DNA from: an uncultured Clostridia bacterium
Lineage (GTDB): Bacteria; Bacillota; Clostridia; Saccharofermentanales; Saccharofermentanaceae
Direction: 5' to 3'
Assembly (NCBI GenBank): GCA_946407705.1
Contig: CAMJPC010000001.1
Coordinates: 248,001 to 312,000 of the forward strand
Length of the DNA: 64,000 nt
The position numbers and the translations under genes were made by a program. This document shows, one piece after another, positions 44,029 to 52,990 of the stretch (the stretch's first letter is position 1; every line of letters begins with the position of its first letter). The notes under the pieces are model-generated. The model worked only from the letters and a program-made list of their open reading frames with translations. It was not told where the DNA came from and made no database searches.

Positions 44029-45052
44029 GCCTGATAAGGCAGGATTCTATGAATTTTTGGATCTCGCGCTCATAAAGGGCCTGCGCGTTCTCATAACATT
44101 GAAGATGACGCGCGTCATTGATTACGACCATGCGCTTGCGGCACCTGAGATTGTCGTAGATGTCGTTGACACCTCTCGGCAGCGTCTCATTGTCTTCACC
44201 GCCCTCGAAAAGAAGTACCGGCACTCTTATCCTTCCGGCATGAACCGCGCAGTCGCAGACATTCATGTCGAATCCGAATCTCGCCTTGGTAAGCATCCTC
44301 AGCCTGTAAAGCGCGGCTTCGGTGCTGATGAATTTATCCCTGTCCAAAACGTTGCGGAGGAACGAAGGAAGCGTATCGACCGGCGAATCACCTATGATGC
44401 CGCACACTTCGGGACAGAAACCTTTCTGCTGCGCCGCAAGAAGAGCTGCGGTCGCGCCGACTCCCCTTCCGAAAATGTAGATCCTGCAGTAAGGTCCCAA
44501 TCTTCTCTTGGTGAACTCGAACCAGCAGTCGAGATCGACACTCTCTCTAAGTCCCCAGGTAAAGCTCTTTCCGCCGCTCATTCCGTGTCCGCGCATGTGC
44601 GTAATGAGCACATGGCACTGGATCTTTTTCATGAGGAGCTTTGCGTATGCTGCGACTTCGGTGGGATCCTCATCGTATGCGTGGATCAATATCAGCATGT
44701 TGCGGCATCCGGGATCGGATGAAGGCCTGTAGTATGCGGAAAGACGTGTACCGTCGAACGATCCCGTCCGTACGTTTATCCATTCCCTTCTGTATGAATA
44801 GAACCAGTTTCGGCCTCTTCCGGTTATCGTGGTCCTGTCGATCTGGGTCGGAGCCCTGTCAACCTGCGGAAGGGGCTTTGGACGGGAATAGATTCTCTTG
44901 AACATGCGCTCACAGTACCAGAGAAAATAAGCAAAAGCACATACAGCCGCGAGCAGCATCAAGAGCACGGCCAGGATGACGACTAAAGCGCCGGGGTTTA
45001 TTTCAAGCTGTATGTTTGCAGGATTATTCTGCAATAATTCCCTCCAGATCAT
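44006..45052 (-). CDS. Alpha/beta-hydrolase-fold protein lacking the nucleophile Ser
   Basis: A 348-residue protein with one membrane helix (about 22-45) and an alpha/beta-hydrolase domain (about 95-340) of the COG1073 type. LILIHAYDEDPTEVAAYAKLL and LITHMRGHGMSGG are family marks. The elbow, where a G-x-S-x-G motif should be, reads IFGRGVGA, with Gly197 in place of Ser; the codon is GGA and the frame is sound. The acid (FEGGEDNETL) and His (NDARHLQ) remain. It may be a pseudo-enzyme or use another nucleophile. It overlaps the aminopeptidase gene; an alternative TTG start at 45034, six bases after GGAGGG, has a better ribosome site than the ATG used here. Confidence 0.82.
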   Translation of the reverse strand: MIWRELLQNNPANIQLEINPGALVVILAVLLMLLAAVCAFAYFLWYCERMFKRIYSRPKPLPQVDRAPTQIDRTTITGRGRNWFYSYRREWINVRTGSFDGTRLSAYYRPSSDPGCRNMLILIHAYDEDPTEVAAYAKLLMKKIQCHVLITHMRGHGMSGGKSFTWGLRESVDLDCWFEFTKRRLGPYCRIYIFGRGVGATAALLAAQQKGFCPEVCGIIGDSPVDTLPSFLRNVLDRDKFISTEAALYRLRMLTKARFGFDMNVCDCAVHAGRIRVPVLLFEGGEDNETLPRGVNDIYDNLRCRKRMVVINDARHLQCYENAQALYEREIQKFIESCLIRLVKLGRL

Positions 45053-46268
45053 CGGCTCCGGAGCTCAAAAGCCGGCAGCCGTCCTTAGTAAGGACGACGT
45101 CGTCTTCTATCCTGAAACCCACGTCCCACTCGGGAATATAAACACCGGGCTCAACAGCAAGGCAGTTTCCGCAGGCAAAAGCGCTGTCGCGCGAACCGAC
45201 GTCATGAACGTCGAGTCCGAGGAAATGGGAAGTGTTGTGCCAGTAGTAAGCAAGTACATCGTCCTTGCTGAAATTATCATTGATTAAACCCTGCTCCGCA
45301 AGCCATTTGCCTGCGATGTCATACATTTGTGAATTAAGGTCGGCAAATGTCTTACCGGGTGCAATGAAAGCGAACGCGGTTTTGCGGAGTTCTTTGATCA
45401 GTCCGAGGAGTTTTACCCTCCTGTCATCGTCTGATCCGGGGCGTCCCACAAAATAAACCCTCGATATGTCGGCACAGTAACCGTTGACTCGCGCGCCAAC
45501 GTCAACCTGGATTATCGAGCCTTCCTTCGCAACACCGTCACCGTCTCTCTCGGGATCGCCGTGATGAAGGTAAAATGCGTTCTTTCCGCAGGATACGATC
45601 GTCTGAAAAGCGAAAAGCATATTGCTCCGCTTCGTCATTTCATATTCGAGTTTCGCGTAGAGTTCATACTCCGTAACGCCTGGTTTTATTATCTTTTTCA
45701 TCTCTGCGAGAGATTCTTCCGTAATCCTCGCGGCTTCTTCTATAGACTTGATCTCTTCTTCGCTCTTAACCAGTCTCATCCCGACGAGGATGTTGGATAT
45801 GTCCAAAGGCTCTCTTCCCTGCTTGCGGCACCTGTCCGCAAAATCCCTTGGCGCCTTCATTATCGAACTTCCGTCAACAGCAAAACGAAGCATGTTGTCA
45901 GAAGCCGTCTTGAAAACTTCATCCGCAAAGGTCTCCCTGTCACGGATCTTGTCTTCAGATATTCCCGATATCCTTGCTATCTCAGAGAAATCCATGCGCT
46001 TGCCGGTCCAGCGCTCTTTGAGCCTGTCGTGAACGGGCGCGTAGATCTTCTCGGTCACGTTTCCGTCCTTGCGGATGATGACCAGCATCAAGTCAGGCTT
46101 TTCGAGCCCCGTAAGGTAATAGAAATTGCGGTCAGGAAGGAACCTGTACTCCGTGTCGGCACACATCTTCTTCTCATCGCCCGAAAAAAAGAAAGCCGCC
46201 GTGTTATCTAGCAGCTTCTCTGCGAACGCTTTCCTGTTGCAGGAGAAAAAATCCGCGCTTATTACCAT
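45024..46268 (-). CDS. pepP: Xaa-Pro aminopeptidase (M24B)
   Basis: A 414-residue aminopeptidase P that removes residues before proline. The N-terminal creatinase-like domain (FLPDRNFYYLTGLEKPDLMLVI) is followed by the metallopeptidase domain with the two-metal ligands in QVDVGARVNGYCADISRVYFVG (two Asp), HNTSHFLGLDVHDVG (His), LAVEPGVYIPEW (Glu) and GFRIEDDVVLTKDG (Glu). Length is usual. It overlaps the hexapeptide transferase gene by seven bases. Confidence 0.94.
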   Translation of the reverse strand: MVISADFFSCNRKAFAEKLLDNTAAFFFSGDEKKMCADTEYRFLPDRNFYYLTGLEKPDLMLVIIRKDGNVTEKIYAPVHDRLKERWTGKRMDFSEIARISGISEDKIRDRETFADEVFKTASDNMLRFAVDGSSIMKAPRDFADRCRKQGREPLDISNILVGMRLVKSEEEIKSIEEAARITEESLAEMKKIIKPGVTEYELYAKLEYEMTKRSNMLFAFQTIVSCGKNAFYLHHGDPERDGDGVAKEGSIIQVDVGARVNGYCADISRVYFVGRPGSDDDRRVKLLGLIKELRKTAFAFIAPGKTFADLNSQMYDIAGKWLAEQGLINDNFSKDDVLAYYWHNTSHFLGLDVHDVGSRDSAFACGNCLAVEPGVYIPEWDVGFRIEDDVVLTKDGCRLLSSGADDLEGIIAE

Positions 46269-46918
46269 TGCTTGACACCATCCGAACGAACATTGTACTC
46301 GTCGAACAGTATCGTGTTGTTGATGTAATTGAGCGTAGCGCCGGGCGAACGCCTGATGAGGCCCGGATTGCCGATTACGATCGAACCGTCGGGCACGTCA
46401 AAGTTAACGTAAGCGCCGGGTGCAATAAGGACGTTGTTGCCTATGTTGATATTGCCGACTATGACTGCGTTTGCGCCGATCCAGACGTAATTGCCGATGT
46501 GCGGAGAACCCTTCCTCTTGCCTCTGAACTGCGTACCGATGACAACGCCCGTGGAAACGTTGACGTTATGTCCGATAACGCTCTTCGGATGGATAATGAC
46601 ACGGCCGAAATGCGCAAGATAAAAGCCCTTGCCGATGTTCGTGTCATAAGGGATCTGGAAATGGTACTTACGGCTCAGTCTGTCGAGTCTCCAGTTGTTA
46701 ACGTGGAACTTGATCTCAGCAAGTTTTCTTCTGAAACCGTCATATTTCTGGATCTGGTCGTAATAATAGCGGGTACGGCGCATAACGCTTATATAGCTGA
46801 ACTCAGGGCTTGATCTCCTCTCCTGAAGATAGCAAGCATAGATATTCTTAAAACGTCTGTTATTGCCGGTATACCTGAACAGATCGGAATATATTATGTC
46901 TTTGAGTTCATCGTTCAT
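46262..46918 (-). CDS. Hexapeptide-repeat acetyltransferase, serine acetyltransferase-like
   Basis: A 218-residue protein with an N-terminal helical part (about 1-90) and a left-handed beta-helix made of hexapeptide repeats (about 95-190: IGKGFYLAHFGRVIIHPKSVIGHNVNVSTGVVIG, then IGNYVWIGANAVIVGNINIGNNVLIAPGAYV). The His in LAHFGRVIIHP matches the catalytic region of CysE-type enzymes. The N-terminal part is not the usual CysE domain, so the acceptor may be a sugar or polysaccharide rather than serine. It opens a three-gene unit with pepP and the hydrolase. Confidence 0.82.
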   Translation of the reverse strand: MNDELKDIIYSDLFRYTGNNRRFKNIYACYLQERRSSPEFSYISVMRRTRYYYDQIQKYDGFRRKLAEIKFHVNNWRLDRLSRKYHFQIPYDTNIGKGFYLAHFGRVIIHPKSVIGHNVNVSTGVVIGTQFRGKRKGSPHIGNYVWIGANAVIVGNINIGNNVLIAPGAYVNFDVPDGSIVIGNPGLIRRSPGATLNYINNTILFDEYNVRSDGVKQW

Positions 46919-47015
46919 TAAGGTCGTTCCCTTCTATTCTTACAAAAAATTCTATATCTTTTCAGAAAATAACTCAATAAGAATGGGCGCCGTTTTTGTT
47001 AACTATCTCTTAATC

Positions 47016-47042
47016 TTTACATGTTCAGATAAAAAATATAAT
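47016..47042 (+). promoter_or_regulatory. Candidate promoter of the AraC-type gene
   Basis: TTTACA (47016-47021) and a perfect TATAAT (47037-47042), 15 bases apart, lie about 65 bases before the start used. Confidence 0.4.
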
Positions 47043-47107
47043 ATTTTAGTGGAATGGTAGGTAAATGGCGATTATGCGCATCTTGCGGTGAGAAGAAGGT
47101 AATAATA

Positions 47108-47869
47108 ATGATGAATATCGAAAAAGAATTAGCCAGAAGGCTCATGGATGAAGGCAACGCGGAAGGACGCCAGGAAGGCTATAACCGAGAGATCAATTTC
47201 TACGAGATAGTTTCCAGCGGCAATTCCAGAGCATTGGAAGAGCGCCTCAAGACGTTCGGAGCCGGCCAGGTATTGGGCAAGCTCAGCAACAACGCCCTTC
47301 AGGACCGCAAGTATCATGCAGTCATCCTTGTTGCGCTCGTAAGCCGTTTCTGCATCGAACAAGGCATGGAGATCTCCGTTGCCTACACGCTCAGCGACAT
47401 CTACATCGAGCTCATCGACAACGCAACGACGGGCGAAGAAATAAGACAGCTCCAGATGGATCTGCTCCGCAACTACTGCCGCAAGATGAATGAACTTACT
47501 AAGAGCAAGGTCGTATCGCGCCACATTGTCATCGCCATCGACTACATCCGCTCACACATCCAGGATAATCTCACGGTTGAATCGATCGCGGATTCACTGT
47601 CGCTCAATTCCTCATACCTGTCCAAACTTTTCAAGCAGGAGATGGGAATAACGCTCAGCCGTTACATCAGAGACCAGAAGATCGCCGTTGCATGCAACAT
47701 GCTCCGTCATCTCGATGAGTCTTCACTTACGGTTGCGAATTACCTCGGATTCTCTTCACAGTCCCACTTCATCCAGGTCTTCAAGAAGACCACAGGCATG
47801 ACGCCCGAAGAGTACAGGCGCAGAAATTACCATCAGAGCTGGATGAATGGCGAAACCGACAGGAAATAA
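47108..47869 (+). CDS. AraC-family transcription regulator
   Basis: A 253-residue regulator. The C-terminal 100 residues are the AraC double helix-turn-helix: IDYIRSHIQDNLTVESIADSLSLNSSYLSKLFKQEMGITLSRYIRDQKIAVACNML and VANYLGFSSQSHFIQVFKKTTGMTPEEYRR. The N-terminal 140 residues are helical, without the cupin domain of sugar-type AraC proteins; similar helical YSIRK/AraC-type sensors occur in clostridia. ATG at 47108 lies eight bases after an AAGG box; an ATG at 47054 is open but would be almost leaderless and adds an odd Cys-rich peptide. Confidence 0.88.
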   Translation: MMNIEKELARRLMDEGNAEGRQEGYNREINFYEIVSSGNSRALEERLKTFGAGQVLGKLSNNALQDRKYHAVILVALVSRFCIEQGMEISVAYTLSDIYIELIDNATTGEEIRQLQMDLLRNYCRKMNELTKSKVVSRHIVIAIDYIRSHIQDNLTVESIADSLSLNSSYLSKLFKQEMGITLSRYIRDQKIAVACNMLRHLDESSLTVANYLGFSSQSHFIQVFKKTTGMTPEEYRRRNYHQSWMNGETDRK

Positions 47870-47871
47870 GG

Positions 47872-49392
47872 TTACCTGTACTCCGTATACATCGGTTTAT
47901 TCTGGTATTTGGAGTCATATCCCTTGAACTTTGAAGGAAGGCTTATGTAAAGCCTCGGACAATCGTCGAATGCCCAGCTTCCAAGGCGTTTGAGAGAATC
48001 CGGGATCCTTACGTATGCGAGTTCGTCGCACACGTCAAAAGCCTCCTGCCCGATCTTCTCAAGACCGTCCGGAAGATATATGTATTCAAGGTCTTCGCAG
48101 CTGTTGAAGGCCTCCTGCCCTATCTCCTTCACGGTATCAGGAAGGATGACCTTTGTGATAAGGTCGCAGTCGAAAAAGCATTTCTTTCCGATGGTCGTTA
48201 TTTTCGATCCGGGCGCGAAAACGATCTTCGAGAAACCGTTTACGCCGTAAGGCATCTGTATCGTGCCGCTTCCGTAAATGGTGAGCGTTCCGTCGCGCGA
48301 TATCGAGAAAGTCGCGTCCTTGCCGCATGAGCCGGACCTCTCGTATCCGTGAACCGTATCGGCGTCGCAGATCTTATGCGCGTAAGAGAACGATTCCAGA
48401 GGCAGCATGTAGTAATTATATGAAGGCGTTCCCTCCACAAGCTCTCCATCGTCCCAGGATTTGCCCTCGTATGAGTGGCCTGAATCGTAAGAAGGATCGA
48501 CGAAGCGCCATTTGCCTCCGACGTAGCACGCTGCCCACGCATGGTCACAGGTCTCATCCTCGGAAAGATTATCGGCCATCATTTCCGAGAAGCTTGCAAG
48601 ACCCACTCCGAACTCAACTGTCGCGGGTATTCCCTGCGCCCTGCAAAGCGCCGTGAAAACATTGCCAAAACCCTCGCACACGGCTATGCCGCGCCTTAAG
48701 AGGCAGATGGAACCGTCCTGGTAGACCATCTTGTTGTTCTTGTCGGTCTGAGTATTGTCATACGCCATGTGATTGGTGATGTATGTGTAGATGTGGTAGA
48801 CCTTTTCCCAGTCGGTCTCAGCGTCACCGCAGATCTCCTTCGAATACTCGATCAGGATCGGATCATCAGATTCAATGTCATTCTGGGGTCTCAGGCACTC
48901 ATCGAGCGATACGTCGTCAGCCCTCAATTCAGTGCATCTCTCAACATTGAAATCGAACGTCGGGGATTTGTAGAAATGTATCTCGCCGTCATCACCCAGG
49001 AAAATGTAGTTATCGTCCTGCGTAACGACAACGGATTCGATCTGATAGCTTACGGCGACATAATAGAGTCTGCCTCTGTTCATGTAGCCTTCGAGATCGA
49101 TTGTGAACTTGCCGTGCTGTCTTTTGAAGCGTCTTACGACCTTATCGTCATCCGCCGTGCAGAGCGCTATCTCGAAAATGCTCGCAGCCTCGGTATCCAC
49201 CGTAAACTCAGTCTTATTTACGCCGATGGTTATTATCCCGCCCTCAAACGTGACGAGCTCATATGAAGTAAAAGCCGCGGATTCAAATGTGGTCTTTTTC
49301 CTGTCGGCAAAAACCTGCGGGCAGGGGCCTAAGCTCACTGCCATGACAGCGGTCATCAAAGCCGCGCATACACGCAGGGCAATTGATGACAT
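47872..49392 (-). CDS. Secreted transglutaminase-like protein with LRR_5 tail
   Basis: A 506-residue exported protein. A signal peptide (about 1-29, ending near VFADR) is followed by a beta-rich domain (about 35-150), a transglutaminase-like core (about 195-320) and three or four BspA-type leucine-rich repeats (about 385-480, KVILPDTVKEIGQEAFNSCEDLEYIYLPDGLEKIGQEAF). The catalytic triad is Cys239 in GIAVCEGFGNVF, His284 in CDHAWAACYVGGKW and Asp299 in RFVDPSYD. It probably acts as a protease or cross-linker at the cell surface. ATG overlaps the proS stop as TGATG, an odd pairing of an exported protein with a tRNA synthetase. Confidence 0.88.
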   Translation of the reverse strand: MSSIALRVCAALMTAVMAVSLGPCPQVFADRKKTTFESAAFTSYELVTFEGGIITIGVNKTEFTVDTEAASIFEIALCTADDDKVVRRFKRQHGKFTIDLEGYMNRGRLYYVAVSYQIESVVVTQDDNYIFLGDDGEIHFYKSPTFDFNVERCTELRADDVSLDECLRPQNDIESDDPILIEYSKEICGDAETDWEKVYHIYTYITNHMAYDNTQTDKNNKMVYQDGSICLLRRGIAVCEGFGNVFTALCRAQGIPATVEFGVGLASFSEMMADNLSEDETCDHAWAACYVGGKWRFVDPSYDSGHSYEGKSWDDGELVEGTPSYNYYMLPLESFSYAHKICDADTVHGYERSGSCGKDATFSISRDGTLTIYGSGTIQMPYGVNGFSKIVFAPGSKITTIGKKCFFDCDLITKVILPDTVKEIGQEAFNSCEDLEYIYLPDGLEKIGQEAFDVCDELAYVRIPDSLKRLGSWAFDDCPRLYISLPSKFKGYDSKYQNKPMYTEYR

Positions 49393-51086
49393 CAGACCTT
49401 AAGTGCCTCGGTCACTGCCTCGAACGCAGTCATCTCCTTAGCCTCAGCTCCGGCTCTTGCCTTGACCTCGACAATACCTTCTGCTGCCCTTCTTCCGACG
49501 GTGATGCGGAGCGGGATTCCGATAAGATCGCAATCCTTGAACTTAACGCCGGGTCTCTCGTTTCTGTCGTCGATGAGGACGTCGCAGCCCTGAGCGGAAA
49601 GCTCGTTATAGATCTTTTCGGCAAGTCCCATGATAGCCTCATCGTTTGTCTTCGTAGGGATGACCATTACCTTGTATGGAGCAACGATCGAAGGCCAGAT
49701 GATTCCGTCGTCATCGTGGAACTGCTCGATGATGGCTGCAAGGACTCTGGATACACCGATGCCGTAGCATCCCATTACCATGTTATGCTCCTTGCCGTCC
49801 TTGTCGAGGTAGATGCAGCCCAAAGCCTTGGAATACTTGGTTCCGAGCTTGAAGATATGTCCGACCTCAACGCCTCTTGCCATGCCGAGCTTGCCCTTAC
49901 CGCACTTAGGGCAGATATCGCCCTCTCTTGCGTTTGTGATATCAACAACCTGATCAGCCTCGAAATCCCTTCCGATGTTGACGTTCTTAAAGTGGTAATC
50001 CGTCTCGCAAGCGCCTACGACGAAGTTCTTCATTCCGGCAACTTCGGGATCTACGACGATGTCGATCTTCTGCTTGAGGCCTACAGGGCCTGCAAATCCG
50101 ACCTTTGCGCCCGTGATGGCTTCAACGTCTGCGAAAGCAGCGAGCTCCATCTCTGTTGCATCGTAAAGGTTGCCGAGCTTTGTCTCGTTGATGTCACGGT
50201 CGCCCCTGCACATTGCAGCAACGAACTTGCCGTCGATGTTGTAAAGGATCGTCTTTACGAAAGCCTCAGGTCCGCAGTTAAGGTAACCGCAGAGTTCTTC
50301 GATGGTCTTAACGTCAGGTGTGTGGATCTTTTCGATCTCAAGCATGTCAGCAGTATCTGCCGCACCTCTTGTCCAGCCTGCCTTCTCCTCGTTTGCAGCG
50401 TAGCCGCACTCGTCGCAGAAGCAGATGGCATCCTCACCGACTTCGCTCTTTACCATGAACTCCTGTGAGCCGGAACCGCCCATTGCGCCTGAATCAGCGT
50501 CAACGATCGTGTAATCAAGTCCGAACCTGTCGAAGATCTTTCTGTAAGCGACATACATCTTCTGATAGGAGACGTCGAGACCTGCCTCGTCAACGTCGAA
50601 GGAATAAGCGTCCTTCATGACGAACTCTCTTGCTCTGATGACACCGAATCTCGGACGCTTCTCGTCCCTGTACTTGTGCTGGATCTGATAAAGCGTAACG
50701 GGAAGCTGCTTGTAAGACCTGATGGTATCTCTTACGGCCTCAGTGAAAGGCTCCTCGTGCGTAGGACCGAGGCAGAAAGACCTTCCGCCTCTGTCAGTAA
50801 GCCTGAACATCTCGGGGCCGAACTTCTCCCATCTTCCGGAGCCCTGATAAGCTTCAGCCGGCAAAAGCGCGGGCATAATGAGTTCCTGAGCGCCTGCCCT
50901 GTCCATCTCTTCGCGGATGACCGCCTCGACCTTCCTGTAGGCGCGGTATCCGAGAGGCATGAATGAATAGATTCCCGAAGCAGCCTTACGGATAAGGCCT
51001 GCTCTGAGCATCAGCTGATGCGAAGGTATCTCGGCATCCGCCGGGATCTCACGCTGGGTTGCCATGAACATTTCTGAAACTTTCAT
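49392..51086 (-). CDS. proS: Prolyl-tRNA synthetase, bacterial type
   Basis: A 564-residue class II synthetase that charges tRNA-Pro. Motif 1 ([39 protein letters not shown]), motif 2 ([26 protein letters not shown]) and motif 3 ([17 protein letters not shown]) are present, with the editing insertion between motifs 2 and 3 and the C-terminal anticodon domain. AGGAG lies eight bases before ATG. No T-box leader is seen. Confidence 0.97.
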   Translation of the reverse strand: MKVSEMFMATQREIPADAEIPSHQLMLRAGLIRKAASGIYSFMPLGYRAYRKVEAVIREEMDRAGAQELIMPALLPAEAYQGSGRWEKFGPEMFRLTDRGGRSFCLGPTHEEPFTEAVRDTIRSYKQLPVTLYQIQHKYRDEKRPRFGVIRAREFVMKDAYSFDVDEAGLDVSYQKMYVAYRKIFDRFGLDYTIVDADSGAMGGSGSQEFMVKSEVGEDAICFCDECGYAANEEKAGWTRGAADTADMLEIEKIHTPDVKTIEELCGYLNCGPEAFVKTILYNIDGKFVAAMCRGDRDINETKLGNLYDATEMELAAFADVEAITGAKVGFAGPVGLKQKIDIVVDPEVAGMKNFVVGACETDYHFKNVNIGRDFEADQVVDITNAREGDICPKCGKGKLGMARGVEVGHIFKLGTKYSKALGCIYLDKDGKEHNMVMGCYGIGVSRVLAAIIEQFHDDDGIIWPSIVAPYKVMVIPTKTNDEAIMGLAEKIYNELSAQGCDVLIDDRNERPGVKFKDCDLIGIPLRITVGRRAAEGIVEVKARAGAEAKEMTAFEAVTEALKV

Positions 51087-51122
51087 CTGGAAAACTCCTA
51101 AATAATAAATATTTCGGGTGTA

Positions 51123-51151
51123 AGTATATATGTTTGCCGTCTTTTTTGCAA
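51123..51151 (-). promoter_or_regulatory. Promoter of proS
   Basis: TTGCAA (51146-51151) and TATACT (51123-51128) are 17 bases apart on the minus strand; the transcript would start near 51116 with a 30-base leader. Confidence 0.65.
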
Positions 51152-51194
51152 TTATCGGGCCTGCAGACCGTTTTTGATGCCGCGGTCAGCCCTG

Positions 51195-51318
51195 ATTCTA
51201 TGTTTTGCTCCAATTCTGAGCGAAAAGATGGAGCACTTCATAGAATGGACCGGCTTTTTGCTTGAAATTCTATGTTTTGCTCCAATTCTGAGCGAAAAGA
51301 TGGAGCACTTCATAGAAT
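51195..51318. repeat. Two tandem 52-base hairpins, 72-bp period
   Basis: Two nearly identical inverted repeats lie at 51195-51246 and 51267-51318. Each has outer arms ATTCTATG/CATAGAAT and inner arms GCTCCA/TGGAGC, with a four-base internal loop and a 16-base top loop (identical in both). The start-to-start distance is 72 bases, the same as in the array at 42323. The stretch 51152-51194 before it and 51319-51374 after it show nothing further. Confidence 0.9.
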
Positions 51319-51374
51319 AGTGACCTCAAACGCCCGCCTGCCTTCATTTGACATCAATTCCCCACACTTCGGGC

Positions 51375-51402
51375 AACAAAAAGCGGGGACTTCCGTCCCC
51401 GC
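51375..51402 (-). terminator. Strong terminator after the 54-residue membrane protein gene
   Basis: GCGGGGAC (minus strand, 51395-51402) and GTCCCCGC (51383-51390) form an eight-base GC stem with a four-base loop, followed by TTTTTGTTG. Confidence 0.85.
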
Positions 51403-51429
51403 CCCAAAAAGCCGTCACAGCTTGAATTG

Positions 51430-51594
51430 TCAAAGTCCCAGAATGCCTACGATGAACAGTACGTCCAATATGCCGCAAACAACGAGTATCAGCGCACAAA
51501 CGATGTAGATACGCGTTCTGCGCTTTTCGACATCCTGTTCCGTTGTACCGTATTCAGCTTTGCGAACCGGTTGTCTGATCCTGCCGAGCGACAT
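51430..51594 (-). CDS. 54-residue single-span membrane protein
   Basis: A short frame from ATG at 51594 to TGA at 51430. Residues 1-28 are charged (MSLGRIRQPVRKAEYG, then EQDVEKRRTR), residues 29-54 form one hydrophobic helix (IYIVCALILVVCGILDVLFIVG) and the protein ends GILGL. A GGAGGAGG box lies 13-20 bases upstream, farther than usual, and TATAAT is at 51633-51638. A strong terminator follows 30 bases after the stop, so the unit has all parts of a gene. The family is not recognised; the positive-inside rule puts the N-terminus in the cytoplasm. Confidence 0.7.
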   Translation of the reverse strand: MSLGRIRQPVRKAEYGTTEQDVEKRRTRIYIVCALILVVCGILDVLFIVGILGL

Positions 51595-51814
51595 GTTCCG
51601 AACCGTACCTCCTCCCCGTCTGGTGTGATTAGATTATAGCGACTGCAAATGTGTCATACCTTGCAGCCGTGTGACATTCAATTTACATAATTATTGAAAT
51701 GCTTTACTTAAAATTGATTTTGCGTTAAAGCGGCAGAATATACAATCCTGAAAATGCAGCAAAATCAAGGCTTTCTGCTCGAAAAAGCCTCAAAAATACA
51801 GCAAAATCGGCTTG

Positions 51815-51823
51815 TGCTATAAT
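51815..51823 (+). promoter_or_regulatory. Extended -10 promoter of the SH3/3D protein - RNase J unit
   Basis: TGCTATAAT at 51815-51823 is an extended -10 with a perfect TATAAT. A leader hairpin GAGCGG-GAAA-CCGTTC (about 51852-51867) sits before the ribosome site. Between 51595 and 51814 I see only a loose TGTCA/TGACA inverted pair near 51652-51680 and two CAGCAAAATC copies. Confidence 0.6.
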
Positions 51824-51885
51824 AATGTTGGTATTATGCTTTTACAAACCTGAGCGGGAAACCGTTCAGTACATGGAGGAATTGT

Positions 51886-52980
51886 TTGAAAATACTCGGA
51901 ATGAAGACGGCTTACCGTCTTACAAAAGAGAAGATCATGACAGCGTGCTGCGTAGCCGCGGTCACAGCTTTATGCGGTGCTTCAGCCATCGCAGTTAATA
52001 CGCTGCTCAACTATTCCGACGTTCAGGCTATGGTCGTGGATCCCGATGACGTAATCGAATACCATGACACCATTCCCGAGGAATTCGCTCCCGACCGCGA
52101 AAATAACGGCATAAAGAATCCGATACCGACTTCTGACACAAAGGCTGCACAGAAGATGGATTCTACTGAGGCCACCACTTCCGAGACTGAGGAGACCGAG
52201 ACAACCACGGAAGAGACTTCCGAGGAGACAATGGAGACATTGGATTCCACCGCTCCTGAAGAAACTACTGAAGAGACTACGGAAGAGACTACGGAAGAAC
52301 CCACTGATGAGCCCGAAGACGAGACCAAGGCTACTACTGCCAAGGCAACTTCCAAGAAGGTCACTGAGACCGCTTTCAAGAAGACCGTTTACGCAAGAAC
52401 GGTAGTCAATATCAGAAAGGGTCCCGGTACGAGCTATAAGGTAGTAAGGAAAGTTAACGCATGGAAGCCCATCAACGTTGTCGCAAAGACATCCAACGGC
52501 TGGTACAAGACTTCTGACGGCAACTACGTCAAGCAGTCCCTTACGACGCTCGCTTCTCCCAAGCCGACGGCTACTCCGAAGCCTACCAAGAAACCGACCA
52601 AGAAGCCGACCAAGAAGCCGACTAAAGCTACGACCAAGCCTACGGCTAAGGCCACAACAAAGACCACCATCAAGAAAGTAAACGGCGTTAAGTGCAAGAT
52701 CACGTTCTACGGACCGGTCTTGTATAAGAGGAAAGACGGAAGCACATTCTACAGCACGACCACCGCCACGGGAACAAAGTGCAAGCAGGGACGCACATGC
52801 GCCGCTGACTGGTCTGTCTTCCCCAAGAATTCATGGGTTTACATCGATAACGATCCGTTGGGCGGTGACGGTCTCTACAAAGTCGAAGATACAGGCAGAT
52901 TTAAAGGTAACTGGATAGACATCTACGTTGATTCGGCAAAGGGTCACAACACATGCTATCGTAACGTTTACAAGCAGTAA
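51886..52980 (+). CDS. Exported cell-wall protein with SH3 and 3D domains
   Basis: A 364-residue protein. A membrane anchor or signal helix (about 18-42) is followed by a Thr/Glu-rich disordered stretch (about 90-150, ETTEETTEE-type), a bacterial SH3 domain (about 165-220, VNIRKGPGTSYKVV), a linker of PTKKP repeats and a C-terminal double-psi beta-barrel 3D domain (about 280-364: TATGTKCKQGRTCAADWSVFP and VEDTGRFKGNWIDIYVDS with three conserved Asp). 3D domains occur in resuscitation-promoting and lytic transglycosylase proteins, so it probably cuts or binds peptidoglycan. The start is TTG, five bases after GGAGGA; the ATG at 51901 is 20 bases away. RNase J starts ten bases downstream. Confidence 0.9.
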   Translation: MKILGMKTAYRLTKEKIMTACCVAAVTALCGASAIAVNTLLNYSDVQAMVVDPDDVIEYHDTIPEEFAPDRENNGIKNPIPTSDTKAAQKMDSTEATTSETEETETTTEETSEETMETLDSTAPEETTEETTEETTEEPTDEPEDETKATTAKATSKKVTETAFKKTVYARTVVNIRKGPGTSYKVVRKVNAWKPINVVAKTSNGWYKTSDGNYVKQSLTTLASPKPTATPKPTKKPTKKPTKKPTKATTKPTAKATTKTTIKKVNGVKCKITFYGPVLYKRKDGSTFYSTTTATGTKCKQGRTCAADWSVFPKNSWVYIDNDPLGGDGLYKVEDTGRFKGNWIDIYVDSAKGHNTCYRNVYKQ

Positions 52981-52990
52981 GAGGGGAATC

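Noticed and set aside
43667..44722. 351-residue plus-strand open frame
   Set aside because: It crosses thiT, its riboswitch and the hydrolase in antisense and has no recognisable domain.
49383..50468. 361-residue plus-strand open frame
   Set aside because: Antisense shadow of proS, with no ribosome site or family motif.
51087..51180. T-box leader for proS
   Set aside because: The leader is only about 30 bases and has no T-box sequence or specifier loop.
51640..51690. TGTCA/TGACA inverted pair as an operator
   Set aside because: The arms are only five or six bases with a long spacer, too weak to support.
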